A stretch of DNA of 64,000 nt from Qaidamihabitans albus (GCF_016464705.1 NZ_JAEHOB010000001.1:466720-530719); one strand, 5' to 3'; shown: positions 35,260 to 43,697, counted from the stretch's first letter. The notes: a model not told the origin generated them from the sequence alone. Made by a program: numbers and translations.

Positions 35260-36417
35260 ATGGCCTCGCAAGGAATGGGAATCTGTGGCATCGGCGCGGT
35301 CACCGGCTACGGCTGGGGCCGGGAGAAACTGTGGGACGGGCTCGCGGCGGCGAAGCCGGCGGCCACGTTGACGGGCGGCTACGGCGAGGACGGGACCGAG
35401 ACGGTGTGGCTGGCGACCGTTCCGGAGGGCGGCGACCCGGCCGACGGCCGGGGCCGCTTCGCCCGGGCGATGCGGGCCGCGGCACGGGAGGCGATCGACG
35501 ACGCCAGGGCCCGCGGCTGGGTCGCGGGGGAGCGGGTCGGCCTGCTGCACGCGGTCGTGCTCGGCGAGGTGGACCTGTGGAAGGACTTCTACCTCAAGGA
35601 GAACGGCACGCTGCGGGTGCGCGACTACCTCTCACTGATGCCGTCCACCCCGATGTCGCTGTTCATGCAGGAGTACGGCTTCCACGGGCCCGCGATGAAC
35701 GTGTCCGCGATGTGTGCCTCGGGCAACGCGGGGCTGCTCACCGCGAAGGCGTGGCTGGACGCGGGCATCGTCGACGACGTGGTCCTTGTGGCAACCGACC
35801 TGTCCCTGACGCCGGAGAACGTCTCGCACTTCACCCGGCTCGGCGTCTCGGTGGTGGACGCGGAGCCGCTGGAGGGCTGCCGTCCGTTCCAGGAGGGCAG
35901 CCGCGGCTTCATCATGGGTGAGGCTTCGGTCGGCTTCGTGCTCTCGAACTCCGCGCCGCGGCCGTACACCGCCGTGCACGGTGGTGCGATGTCGCACGAC
36001 GCCCACCACCTGACGTCGATCGACCCCTCGCTGCGGCAGGTGCGGCGCTGCTTCACCGAGGCGCTGGACAACGCCGGGGTGCGGGCGGGCGAGGTCCGCT
36101 ACGTCAACGCGCACGGCCCCGGAACCAAGCAGTGCGACGAGGCGGAGGCCCGGATCCTGGAGGAGCTCTTCCCCGCCGATGCCGGGATCTACTCGGTGAA
36201 GCCGCTCACCGGGCACTGCCAGGCCGCGGCCTCGGCGGTCGAGCTGGCGGTGGCCGCGATCGGGTACGACCGCGGCGTCGTGCACGCGCCACCGGCCGTG
36301 GCCCCGGCGCACCCGCAACTGCTGCACGGCGAGGTTCCCATCGACGGCGGTCTCACGGTGAAGTCGTCGCTCGGGATGGGTGGGCACAACTCGGCGGTCG
36401 TGCTGGGGCCGGCCTGA
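35260..36417 (+). CDS. Stand-alone beta-ketoacyl synthase (KAS II-like)
   Basis: 385 residues, slightly shorter than FabF. Thiolase-fold condensing enzyme with the Cys-His-His set intact: Cys152 in SAMCASGNAG, His285 in VNAHGPGTKQCDEAE and His319 in VKPLTGHCQAAASA, plus the glycine-rich SSLGMGGHNSAVV. A loop EVDLWKDFYLKENGTLRVRDYL replaces the usual FabF sequence near residue 103. No ACP, KR or other PKS gene adjoins it, so it probably serves one step of a pathway encoded elsewhere. The ATG was chosen from the codon alignment; the site GAGGGCGAGC is weak. Confidence 0.88.
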   Translation: MASQGMGICGIGAVTGYGWGREKLWDGLAAAKPAATLTGGYGEDGTETVWLATVPEGGDPADGRGRFARAMRAAAREAIDDARARGWVAGERVGLLHAVVLGEVDLWKDFYLKENGTLRVRDYLSLMPSTPMSLFMQEYGFHGPAMNVSAMCASGNAGLLTAKAWLDAGIVDDVVLVATDLSLTPENVSHFTRLGVSVVDAEPLEGCRPFQEGSRGFIMGEASVGFVLSNSAPRPYTAVHGGAMSHDAHHLTSIDPSLRQVRRCFTEALDNAGVRAGEVRYVNAHGPGTKQCDEAEARILEELFPADAGIYSVKPLTGHCQAAASAVELAVAAIGYDRGVVHAPPAVAPAHPQLLHGEVPIDGGLTVKSSLGMGGHNSAVVLGPA

Positions 36418-36424
36418 CCCGGAC

Positions 36425-36462
36425 CCGGTGACCGGCGCCCGCGCTCAGGCGCCGGTCACCGG
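36425..36462. terminator. Bidirectional hairpin between ketosynthase and OsmC genes
   Basis: Perfect 15-bp arms, CCGGTGACCGGCGCC and its complement, around an 8-base loop, between convergent genes. There is no clear T-run, as is usual in high-GC actinobacteria. Confidence 0.8.
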
Positions 36463-36469
36463 CACCCGG

Positions 36470-36904
36470 TCAGCCGGCCAGCGCCGCGTCGAGCGTGATC
36501 GTGGTGCCGGCCAGGGCCTTGCTGACCGGGCAGGTGTCCTTGGCGGTGCGCGCGAGCCGCTGGAAGGTGTCCTCGTCCACGCCCTCGACGTCGGCGCGCA
36601 GGGTGATGGCGATCTCGCTGATCTCCAGCCCGCCGTCCACCGGACCCACGGTGACCTCCGCGCTGACGTCGATCGTCCTCGGTGTGAGGTTCTGCTTCTC
36701 GAGCACGCCGGAGAGGTTCATCGCCAGGCACGAGGTCTGCGCCGCGGCGATCAACTCCTCGGGGCTCGTCTGGCCCTCCGGGTTGCCGATGCGCCGCGGG
36801 AAGGAGACGTCGAACTGCCCCGTGTTGGAAGAGTCGAGCGTGACGGACCCCTTGCCGGAGTTGAGACCGCCGGTCCAGTGAGTCGTGGCGTTGCGACTTG
36901 CCAT
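36470..36904 (-). CDS. OsmC/Ohr-family peroxidase (OsmC type)
   Basis: 144 residues. Thiol peroxidase that reduces organic hydroperoxides. The two catalytic cysteines are Cys59 in AAAQTSCLAM and Cys125 in AKDTCPVSKAL, and the N-terminal NATTHWTGGLNSGKGSV and TSPEELIAAA match OsmC rather than Ohr. The family is cytosolic. Convergent with the ketosynthase gene; its upstream side is near the TetR gene's 3' end. Confidence 0.93.
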   Translation of the reverse strand: MASRNATTHWTGGLNSGKGSVTLDSSNTGQFDVSFPRRIGNPEGQTSPEELIAAAQTSCLAMNLSGVLEKQNLTPRTIDVSAEVTVGPVDGGLEISEIAITLRADVEGVDEDTFQRLARTAKDTCPVSKALAGTTITLDAALAG

Positions 36905-36965
36905 GTTCGCTCCTCGTTTCGGCTGTTTGCGGCTTGTCGGTATCTCCGACCATAGGGTTTCGGGC

Positions 36966-37658
36966 TCACCGCAGCCCGACGAAGAACATCATCTCCTCCA
37001 CGGCGTGGCCGAAGAACTCGTCGGCCGGATCGACCGTGCCGACGAACTGCCCGTTCAGCTCGAAGCTGATCGTTCCGAACAGCTGGGTCAGCGCGATGAG
37101 CGCGCGCAGCACGATGGGGACGGGCACCTCCGGCGCGAACAGCCGCACGAGCACGGCCGCCTGCTCGCGCAACTCGTCGGAGATGTGTGCGGTGGAGGGC
37201 GGCGGCCGCAGCCCGCCGGTGGCCCAGCCGGTGCGCAGCGCGCCGACGAGCGCGGCCGGTGCCCTGCCCGCGGGCGCGATCGTGTCCTGCGGCGCACGGT
37301 AGCCGGGTATCGGCGAACCGTAGATCAGCGAGTACTCGTGCGGGTGCGCACGCGCCCAGTCGCGCACGGCGTGGCAGCCCCGGCGCCACTGCTCGCAGGC
37401 ATCGATCTCCCGGGCCACGGCGCGCTCGGCCGCCGCGCCCAGCGCGTTGTAGGCGTCGATGATCAGTGCCGTCAGCAGTTCGTCGCGGCTGGGAAAGTAG
37501 CGGTACAGCGCCGAGGACACCATGCCCAGCTCCCTGGCGACGGCGCGCAGGGACAGGCCGTGCGCTCCCGTCTCGGTGAGCTGTCTGCGGGCCTCGTCCT
37601 TGATCGCGACCGTGAGCTCGGCCCTGGCGCGTGCGCGGGCGGTGCGGGGGGCTGACAT
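36966..37658 (-). CDS. TetR-family regulator
   Basis: 230 residues from the ATG at 37658. The N-terminal TetR helix-turn-helix is GLSLRAVARELGMVSSALYRYFPSRDELL (residues about 34-62). The C-terminal ligand domain carries the SLIYGSPIPGYRAP block seen in many actinobacterial TetR_C_13-like proteins. It is divergent from a deazaflavin-dependent reductase gene, with a near-palindrome GAGAACAGTGCTCTC in between, so it most likely represses that gene and itself. Confidence 0.93.
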   Translation of the reverse strand: MSAPRTARARARAELTVAIKDEARRQLTETGAHGLSLRAVARELGMVSSALYRYFPSRDELLTALIIDAYNALGAAAERAVAREIDACEQWRRGCHAVRDWARAHPHEYSLIYGSPIPGYRAPQDTIAPAGRAPAALVGALRTGWATGGLRPPPSTAHISDELREQAAVLVRLFAPEVPVPIVLRALIALTQLFGTISFELNGQFVGTVDPADEFFGHAVEEMMFFVGLR

Positions 37659-37750
37659 GCGCTCAGTGTGCCAGCGAAGAGAGCACCGCACAATTTAGAG
37701 AGCACCGATCTTGACCGTGAGCGCCGATCTGGTGTTCACTGAGCTGAATC

Positions 37751-37765
37751 GAGAACAGTGCTCTC
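37751..37765. promoter_or_regulatory. Candidate TetR operator
   Basis: GAGAACAGTGCTCTC is a 15-bp near-palindrome (one mismatched pair) 18 bases upstream of the reductase ATG. Half-sites AGAGAGCACCG also occur twice just upstream of the tetR-like gene (around 37678 and 37698). Likely binding sites of the divergent TetR protein. Confidence 0.5.
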
Positions 37766-37783
37766 CCAAGATCAGGAGATGAC

Positions 37784-38248
37784 ATGGCCGACGAACAGCC
37801 CCGCTACCTCAAGCCGAAGAAGTCGTCCAACCTCTTCCACGCCTCGGTCCAGGGGCTGACCAATCTCGGGGTCAGCATCATGGGCAGCCGGGTGCTCTAC
37901 GTCCGAGGCCGCAAGACGGGCGAGTGGCGTACGACTCCGGTGAACCTACTGGTGTTCGAGGGCGAGCGGTACCTCGTCGCGCCGAGAGGCCACACCCAGT
38001 GGGTGCGCAACCTGCGCGCCGCCGGGGAGGGCAAGCTGCGGGTGGGCCGGAGGGTGGAGCGCTTCACCGCGGTGGAGCTGCCCGACGAGGACAAGCCGCC
38101 ACTGCTGCGGGCCTACCTGAAGCGCTGGGCATGGGAGGTCAGCATGTTCTTCGAGAACCTCAAGGCCGACTCGCCGGAGGAGGACCTGCGCCGCGCGGCT
38201 CCCGGGTTCCCCGTCTTCCGCGTCGTCGCCGCCCACGGCAAGCCGTGA
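37784..38248 (+). CDS. Deazaflavin (F420)-dependent nitroreductase-family protein
   Basis: 154 residues. It matches the DDN/DUF385 split-barrel group: VLYVRGRKTGEWRTTPVNLLVFEGERYLVAPRGHTQWVRNLRAAGEGKL is the family's cofactor-binding core. Relatives use reduced F420 to reduce quinones or nitro compounds and may protect membranes from redox stress. ATG behind AGGAGATGAC. Controlled, by inference, by the divergent TetR gene. Confidence 0.9.
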   Translation: MADEQPRYLKPKKSSNLFHASVQGLTNLGVSIMGSRVLYVRGRKTGEWRTTPVNLLVFEGERYLVAPRGHTQWVRNLRAAGEGKLRVGRRVERFTAVELPDEDKPPLLRAYLKRWAWEVSMFFENLKADSPEEDLRRAAPGFPVFRVVAAHGKP

Positions 38249-38253
38249 CGGCC

Positions 38254-38282
38254 GCCGGCACCGCGGTGGACGCGGTGCCGGC
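38254..38282 (+). terminator. Hairpin after the deazaflavin reductase gene
   Basis: GCCGGCACCGCG and its perfect complement around GTGGA, five bases after the stop codon. A second palindrome (38304-38349) follows, between the convergent genes. Confidence 0.75.
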
Positions 38283-38303
38283 GACCCATCTCCGCAGGTC
38301 TCG

Positions 38304-38349
38304 GTCGTGAGTGCGTGACAGTGTTCTAACTCGCGTGCGCACTCACGAG
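38304..38349. repeat. 46-bp dispersed palindrome, copy 6
   Basis: Begins GTCGTGAGTG (first base changed); its degenerate centre is AGTGTTCTAACTCG. The right arm contains the TGA stop of fdsD (38345-38343). Confidence 0.85.
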
Positions 38350-38570
38350 AGGTGACCGTCGCGGAGCAGCCGCGCGGCCGCCAGCGCCAGCGGGTCGAGG
38401 TCCTCGCCCTCGCTGTCCATGAGGCGGAGCAGCTCCGCCTTCATCCGCGGGTCCCAGAACATCCGGATGTGGGTGCAGATCGCCTCCGCCGCCCGCTCCG
38501 GCGGCTGGTGGCGGAACTGCACGGCGATGTCGTTGGCCATCCGGATCTGTGGCGATGTGGTGGTACTCAT
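38343..38570 (-). CDS. fdsD: NAD-dependent formate dehydrogenase, delta subunit
   Basis: 75 residues. It matches FdsD: RMANDIAVQF at the start and ICTHIRMFWDPRMKAELL in the middle. FdsD is a small non-catalytic subunit needed for a fully active FdsGBAD enzyme. It is the last gene of the operon, four bases after fdsA. Its stop codon lies in a dispersed palindrome. Confidence 0.93.
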   Translation of the reverse strand: MSTTTSPQIRMANDIAVQFRHQPPERAAEAICTHIRMFWDPRMKAELLRLMDSEGEDLDPLALAAARLLRDGHLS

Positions 38571-38574
38571 CGGC

Positions 38575-41385
38575 TCAGTCCACCAACGCCGGCTGTTCGT
38601 CCTGCGCCGCGCCCGCGGAGTCCCCCGAGCGCTTCAGGCCCACCTGCACCGCCGTCACCTTGTACTCCGGGCAGTTCGTCGCCCAGTCGGAGTTCTCGGT
38701 GGTCACCACGTTGGCGCCGGTCACCGGATGGTGGAACGTCGTGTAGACGACCCCCACCGGCATCCGGTCGGCGAGCACCGCTCGCAGTGACGTGGTGCCG
38801 ACCCGGCTGGACATGGTGACCTCGTCGCCGCTCTCGATGCCGCGCACCTCGGCATCGTGCGGGTGGATCTCCAGCACGTCCTCCTGGTGCCAGGCGACGT
38901 TCGCCGTGCGCCGGGTCTGCGCGCCCACGTTGTACTGGCTGAGGATGCGGCCGGTGGTGAGGATCAGCGGGTACTTGCGCGTGCTGCGTTCCTGAGTCGC
39001 CACGAACGGCGTCTGCACGAACCGGCCCTTGCCGCGGACGAACGCGTCCACGTGCATGGTCGGCGTGCCCTCCGGGGCCTTGTCGTTGCACGGCCATTGC
39101 ACGCTGCCCAGCTTGTCCAGCTTCTCGAACGACACCCCGGCGAAGGTGGGCGTGACCGCCGCGATCTCGTCCATGATCTCGCGTGAGTGCGAGTACGACA
39201 TGTCGTAGCCCATGGCCTGCGCGATGTCGCACGCCACCTGCCACTCGTCCTTGCCCGTCTTGGTCGCCATCACCGGCCGCACCCGGTTGATCCGGCGCTC
39301 GGCGTTGGTGAACGTGCCGTCCTTCTCCAGGAACGAGGTGCCCGGCAGGAACACGTGCGCGAACTTGGCCGTCTCGTTGAGGAACAGGTCCTGCACCACG
39401 AGCAGGTCGAGTGCTTCGAGGGCCGCGTTGACGTGCTGGGTGTTCGGGTCGGACTGCGCGATGTCCTCGCCCTGCACGAACAGCCCCCGGAACGTGCCGT
39501 CGGCGGCGGCGTCGAACATGTTCGGGATCCGCAGCCCCGGCTCCGGCAGGATCGGGCGCTCCCACAGCTTCTCGAACACCTCGCGCACGGCGTCGTCGGA
39601 CACGTGCCGGTAGCCGGCCAGCTCGTGCGGGAACGAACCCATGTCACACGAGCCCTGCACGTTGTTCTGCCCGCGCAGCGGGTTCACCCCGACGCCCTCG
39701 CGGCCGATGTTGCCGGTGGCCATCGCGAGGTTCGCCATGCCCATCACCATCGTCGAGCCCTGGCTGTGCTCGGTGACGCCGAGGCCGTAGTAGATCGCCG
39801 CGTTGCCACCGGTCGCGTAGAGCCGCGCCGCCGCGCGCAGTTCCTCGGCCCGCACACCGGTGATCGGCTCGACCGCCTCCGGGCTGTTCTCCGGCCGGGC
39901 GATGAACTCCGCCCACTCGTCGAACTCCTCGCACCGCTCGGTGACGAACGAGCGGTCGACGAGCCCCTCGGTGACCACCACGTGCGCCATCGCGTTCACG
40001 ACGGCGACGTTCGTGCCCGGCGCGAGCTGAAGATGGTGCTGCGCCTCGATGTAGGGCGAGCGGACCAGGTCGATCCTGCGCGGGTCGATGACGACGAGCT
40101 TCGCGCCCTCTCGCAGCCTGCGCTTCATCCGGGAGGCGAACACCGGGTGGCCGTCGGTCGGGTTGGCGCCGATCACCACGATCACGTCGGACTGGGCCAC
40201 CGACTTGAAGTCCTGCGTACCGGCGGAGGTGCCGAACGTCTGCTTCAGCCCGTAGCCCGTCGGCGAGTGGCACACCCGCGCGCAGGTGTCCACATTGTTG
40301 TTGCCGAACGCCGCCCGCACCATCTTCTGCACCACGTACACCTCTTCGTTGGTGCAGCGGGAGGAGGTGATGCCGCCGATCGAGCCGACGCCGTGCTCGG
40401 CCTGGATGTCCCGCATCTTCTCGGCCACGTAGCCGATCGCGGTGTCCCAGTCGACCTCACGCCACTCGTCGGTGATCTTCTCGCGGACCATCGGGCTGAG
40501 CTTGCGGTCGGGGTGCGTGGCGTAGCCGAACGCGAACCGTCCCTTGACGCAGGAGTGGCCCTCGTTCGCGCCGCCGTCCTTGTACGGCACCATGCGCACG
40601 AGCTCGTCACCGCGCAGCTCGGCCTTGAACGAGCAGCCGACGCCGCAGTACGCGCACGTGGTGAGCACGCTGCGGTTCGGCATGCCCAGCTCCACCACGG
40701 ACTTCTCCTGCAGCGTCGCCGTCGGGCACGCCTGCACGCACGCGCCGCACGACACGCACTCGGAGTCCATGAACAGCTCGTCGGCGCTCGGCGAGACCTT
40801 CGAGTCGAACCCGCGGCCCTCGATGGTCAGCGCGAACGTGCCCTGCACCTCGCCGCACGCCCGCACGCAGCGGGAGCAGGCGATGCACTTGGACGGCTCG
40901 AAGTCGAAGTACGGGTTGCTGGTGTCCTTCTCCAGGTCGAGGTGGTTCTCGCCCTCGTAGCCGTAGCGCACCTGGCGAAGCCCGACCACACCGGACATGT
41001 CCTGCAGCTCGCAGTCACCGTTGGCGGAGCAGGTGAGGCAGTCGAGCGGGTGGTCGGAGATGTAGAGCTCCATCACGCCCTGCCGCAGCTTCTCCAGCCG
41101 CGGCGTCTGGGTGCGTACCTTCATGCCCTCGGCCACCGGTGTGGTGCACGAGGCCGGGGTGCCCTTTCGGCCGTCCACCTCGACCAGGCACAGCCGGCAC
41201 GAGCCGAACGCCTCCAGGCTGTCGGTGGCGCACAGCTTCGGGATCTCGGTCCCGCTCAGCGCGGCCGCGCGCATGACGGAGGTGCCCTCGGGCACCTGCA
41301 CCGGCATACCGTCGATCTCGACCGACACCGTCGCCGGGCCGGGCTTGGCCGGGGTACCGAGGTCTGGTTCCTTCAGCAAGCTCAT
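38575..41385 (-). CDS. fdsA: NAD-dependent formate dehydrogenase, catalytic alpha subunit
   Basis: 936 residues. Molybdopterin enzyme that oxidises formate to CO2. Clusters in order: a 2Fe-2S domain (Cys52, 63, 66, 80); a NuoG-type site (His112, Cys116, 119, 125); two 4Fe-4S sites (Cys167/170/173/177 and 210/213/216/220); and a further 4Fe-4S at Cys244/247/251/279. The molybdenum ligand is Cys372 in ARVCHSPTGYG; no selenocysteine codon is used. The C-terminal Moco dinucleotide domain ends near 910. A hexameric-type soluble FDS enzyme, transcribed with fdsB and fdsG. Confidence 0.96.
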   Translation of the reverse strand: MSLLKEPDLGTPAKPGPATVSVEIDGMPVQVPEGTSVMRAAALSGTEIPKLCATDSLEAFGSCRLCLVEVDGRKGTPASCTTPVAEGMKVRTQTPRLEKLRQGVMELYISDHPLDCLTCSANGDCELQDMSGVVGLRQVRYGYEGENHLDLEKDTSNPYFDFEPSKCIACSRCVRACGEVQGTFALTIEGRGFDSKVSPSADELFMDSECVSCGACVQACPTATLQEKSVVELGMPNRSVLTTCAYCGVGCSFKAELRGDELVRMVPYKDGGANEGHSCVKGRFAFGYATHPDRKLSPMVREKITDEWREVDWDTAIGYVAEKMRDIQAEHGVGSIGGITSSRCTNEEVYVVQKMVRAAFGNNNVDTCARVCHSPTGYGLKQTFGTSAGTQDFKSVAQSDVIVVIGANPTDGHPVFASRMKRRLREGAKLVVIDPRRIDLVRSPYIEAQHHLQLAPGTNVAVVNAMAHVVVTEGLVDRSFVTERCEEFDEWAEFIARPENSPEAVEPITGVRAEELRAAARLYATGGNAAIYYGLGVTEHSQGSTMVMGMANLAMATGNIGREGVGVNPLRGQNNVQGSCDMGSFPHELAGYRHVSDDAVREVFEKLWERPILPEPGLRIPNMFDAAADGTFRGLFVQGEDIAQSDPNTQHVNAALEALDLLVVQDLFLNETAKFAHVFLPGTSFLEKDGTFTNAERRINRVRPVMATKTGKDEWQVACDIAQAMGYDMSYSHSREIMDEIAAVTPTFAGVSFEKLDKLGSVQWPCNDKAPEGTPTMHVDAFVRGKGRFVQTPFVATQERSTRKYPLILTTGRILSQYNVGAQTRRTANVAWHQEDVLEIHPHDAEVRGIESGDEVTMSSRVGTTSLRAVLADRMPVGVVYTTFHHPVTGANVVTTENSDWATNCPEYKVTAVQVGLKRSGDSAGAAQDEQPALVD

Positions 41386-41398
41386 TCGTTTCGCCTCC

Positions 41399-42934
41399 TC
41401 ACGGCGTCGGAGTGAAGTCCTCCGGGAAGTGGTCGATCGCGCTGCGGACGGGGTTGGGAGTCAGACCGCCCATCGCGCACAGCGACCCGTCGGTCATCAG
41501 CTCGCAAAGATCGTTCAGCAGGGACAGGTTCCCGTCGGCGTCCTCGCCGCCGACGATCCGGTCGATCACCTCGACCCCGCGCGTGGCGCCGACCCGGCAC
41601 GGCGTGCACTTGCCGCAGGACTCCTCCGCGCAGAACTCCATCGCGAAGCGGGCCATCGCCGCCATGTCCACCGTGTCGTCGAAGACCACGATGCCGCCGT
41701 GCCCGACCATCGCCTCCGCCTCGGCGAACGCCTCGTAGTCCATCGGCAGGTCGAGCTGCGAGGCGGGCAGGTACGAGCCGAGCGGCCCGCCGACCTGCAC
41801 GGCGCGGACCGGCCTGCCGGTCAGCGTGCCGCCGCCGTAGTCGTTGACGAGCTTGCCCAACGGGATGCCGAACGCGGTCTCGAACACTCCGCCGCGCGCG
41901 ATGTTGCCTGCCAGCTGGAACACCTGGGTGCCGCGCGAACGCTCGACACCGAGCGCGGCGTAGGCCTTGCCGCCGTCGGCGAGGATCGCCGGAACGCTGG
42001 CCAGTGTCAGCACGTTGTTGACGACGGTCGGCTTGCCGAACAGCCCGGTGATCGCGGGAATCGGCGGCTTGGCGCGCACCATCCCCCGCTTGCCCTCCAG
42101 GCTCTCCAGCATGGAGGTCTCCTCGCCGCAGATGTACGCGCCCGCGCCTACCCGCACGAACAGGTCGAAATGCAGGCCCGAGCCGAGCACGTCCTCGCCG
42201 AGCCAGCCCTGCGCGTAGGCGATGTCGATGGCACGGCGCATCGTGTTCACGGCGTCCGGGTACTCCGAACGGATGTAGATGTAGCCCTCGCGGGCGCCGA
42301 CCGAGTGCGCGGCGATCGTCATGCCCTCGATGAGGCAGAACGGGTCGCCCTCCATGAGCATCCGGTCGGCGAACGTGCCGCTGTCGCCCTCGTCGGCGTT
42401 GCAGCACACGAACTTCAGCTCGCCCGGCGTGTCCAGCACCGTCTCCCACTTGATGCCCGCCGGGAAGCCCGCGCCGCCGCGGCCGCGCAGCCCGGACTCG
42501 GTCACCTCGGCGACCACCTCGGCCGGTGTGGCCTCGAGCGCCTTGCGCAGACCGGCCATGCCGCCGCCCGCCACGTAGTCCTCGGGCGAGAGCGGGTCGA
42601 TGACCCCGACCCTGGCGAAGCACAGCCGCTGCTGGTCGCGCATCCACGGCAGCTCGTCGACCACTCCTTGCCGCAGCGGGTGGTCCGCGCCTTCGAACAG
42701 GCCGGCGGCGACCAGTTCGGGCACCGCGCCCGCGGTCACCGGGCCGTAGCCCACCCTGCCCTCGCCGGTCTCCACCTCGACGAAGGGTTCGAGCCATAGC
42801 ATGCCGCGCGAGCCGTTGCGCACCAGCCGGATCTGCTCCCCGGCGTCCGCGGCCTCCCGCTGGATCGCCGCCGCCACCGCGTCGGCGCCGACCGAGGTCG
42901 CCGCCGAGTCGCGCGGCACGTACACCGTGATCAT
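41399..42934 (-). CDS. fdsB: NAD-dependent formate dehydrogenase, beta subunit (NuoF-like)
   Basis: 511 residues; ATG at 42934 with AGGAG upstream. Diaphorase subunit that passes electrons to NAD+. A short N-terminal thioredoxin-like part precedes the FMN/NAD site GLRGRGGAGFPAGIKWE and GAGAYICGEETSMLESLEGKRG; the 4Fe-4S site is ESCGKCTPCRVG near the C-terminus. An upstream 74-bp tandem duplication separates it from fdsG. Confidence 0.95.
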   Translation of the reverse strand: MITVYVPRDSAATSVGADAVAAAIQREAADAGEQIRLVRNGSRGMLWLEPFVEVETGEGRVGYGPVTAGAVPELVAAGLFEGADHPLRQGVVDELPWMRDQQRLCFARVGVIDPLSPEDYVAGGGMAGLRKALEATPAEVVAEVTESGLRGRGGAGFPAGIKWETVLDTPGELKFVCCNADEGDSGTFADRMLMEGDPFCLIEGMTIAAHSVGAREGYIYIRSEYPDAVNTMRRAIDIAYAQGWLGEDVLGSGLHFDLFVRVGAGAYICGEETSMLESLEGKRGMVRAKPPIPAITGLFGKPTVVNNVLTLASVPAILADGGKAYAALGVERSRGTQVFQLAGNIARGGVFETAFGIPLGKLVNDYGGGTLTGRPVRAVQVGGPLGSYLPASQLDLPMDYEAFAEAEAMVGHGGIVVFDDTVDMAAMARFAMEFCAEESCGKCTPCRVGATRGVEVIDRIVGGEDADGNLSLLNDLCELMTDGSLCAMGGLTPNPVRSAIDHFPEDFTPTP

Positions 42935-42944
42935 GTGGTCTCCT

Positions 42945-43092
42945 GTGTTCTGCGGGGCACCCGCGCCCGGTCGGCGTTCGTGAGCGGGGGCTTCGCAAGT
43001 TTCGCTCACGACGCCTCCGTGTTCTGCGGGGCACCCGCGCCCGGTCGGCGTTCGTGAGCGGGGGCTTCGCAAGTTTCGCTCACGACGCCTCC
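42945..43092. repeat. 74-bp perfect tandem duplication with hairpins, fdsG-fdsB junction
   Basis: Two head-to-tail identical 74-bp units (42945-43018 and 43019-43092). Each contains an inverted repeat CGTGAGCG...CGCTCACG (42979-43010 and 43053-43084). The right unit includes the last codons and TGA stop of fdsG (43082-43080), so the left unit is a copy of that gene end. The hairpin resembles the outer arm of the 46-bp palindromes (CGTGAG/CTCACG). It may lower transcription from fdsG into fdsB. Confidence 0.93.
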
Positions 43093-43562
43093 GTGTCCGC
43101 CAGGATCTCGATCAGCCTGCTCCGGTCGAGCCGCCCGTACATCCGGCCGTTGATCTGACCGGCGGGGCCCAGCGCGCAGTTGCCGAGGCAGAACACCTGA
43201 TCGAGCGTCACCGAGCGGTCCGGCGTGGTCTGGCCGGGCTTGACCCCGAACACCTGCTCGGCGTCGGCCACCAGCTTCTCGGCGCCGACCGACTGGCAGG
43301 CCTCCGCGCGGCACAGCCGTACCGTGGCCGCACCCGCGGGCTCGGAACGGAAGTCCGAGTAGAACGTGATGACGCCGTGCACGTCGGCGCGGGACATGTT
43401 GAGCTCCGCGGCCAGCAGCGGCACGACCTCGGGATCGATGTAGCCGAACTCGGCCTGGATGGCGTGCAGGATGGGCAGCAGCGCCCCCCGCTCGTCCCTG
43501 TGCGCCTCGACCACGGCGCGTACCCGCTCCGCGACCGGGGCCCCGGCGCTGTCGATCGCCAT
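43080..43562 (-). CDS. fdsG: NAD-dependent formate dehydrogenase, gamma subunit (NuoE-like)
   Basis: 160 residues; first gene of fdsGBAD. Thioredoxin-like 2Fe-2S protein with ligands in LCRAEACQSVG and FCLGNCALGPAG. The helical start (LLPILHAIQAEFGYIDPEVVPLLAAEL) is typical of NuoE. Upstream lies a nested palindrome likely to be the operon's operator. Its end has been duplicated once (see the 74-bp repeat). Confidence 0.95.
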   Translation of the reverse strand: MAIDSAGAPVAERVRAVVEAHRDERGALLPILHAIQAEFGYIDPEVVPLLAAELNMSRADVHGVITFYSDFRSEPAGAATVRLCRAEACQSVGAEKLVADAEQVFGVKPGQTTPDRSVTLDQVFCLGNCALGPAGQINGRMYGRLDRSRLIEILADTEAS

Positions 43563-43663
43563 ACGGCCTCCTTCCTCTCGCGGTCATCGCGCGACCACGA
43601 TCGCGTGGACGGGCCCTCTGCGCGCCGGGCGATCTGACTGCCCGGTGCTGGGCGGGCACCCCC

Positions 43664-43697
43664 ACCATAGCTGTATACCGTATACACCGACTATGGT
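43664..43697. promoter_or_regulatory. Nested palindrome upstream of fdsGBAD (GntR-type operator candidate)
   Basis: TGTATACCGTATACA (43672-43686) is a perfect 15-bp odd palindrome flanked by ACCATAG and CTATGGT, about 100 bases upstream of fdsG. GTATAC cores are common in GntR/FCD-family operators, and fds operons elsewhere have GntR-type regulators. No regulator gene is adjacent here. The whole gene-free stretch 43563-43883 holds only this site and palindrome copy 7. Confidence 0.55.

Noticed and set aside
38575..41385. Selenocysteine in the formate dehydrogenase
   Set aside because: The metal-ligand position is an ordinary cysteine codon (Cys372); there is no in-frame TGA.
39187..41415. 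742-codon plus-strand open frame opposite fdsA
   Set aside because: Antisense shadow; the minus strand encodes all iron-sulfur and molybdopterin motifs of FdsA.
29913..43562. Hydrogenase locus suggested by hypF and formate dehydrogenase
   Set aside because: The formate dehydrogenase is the soluble NAD-linked FdsGBAD type, and no hydrogenase or other hyp gene is visible, so they are not parts of a formate-hydrogen lyase.
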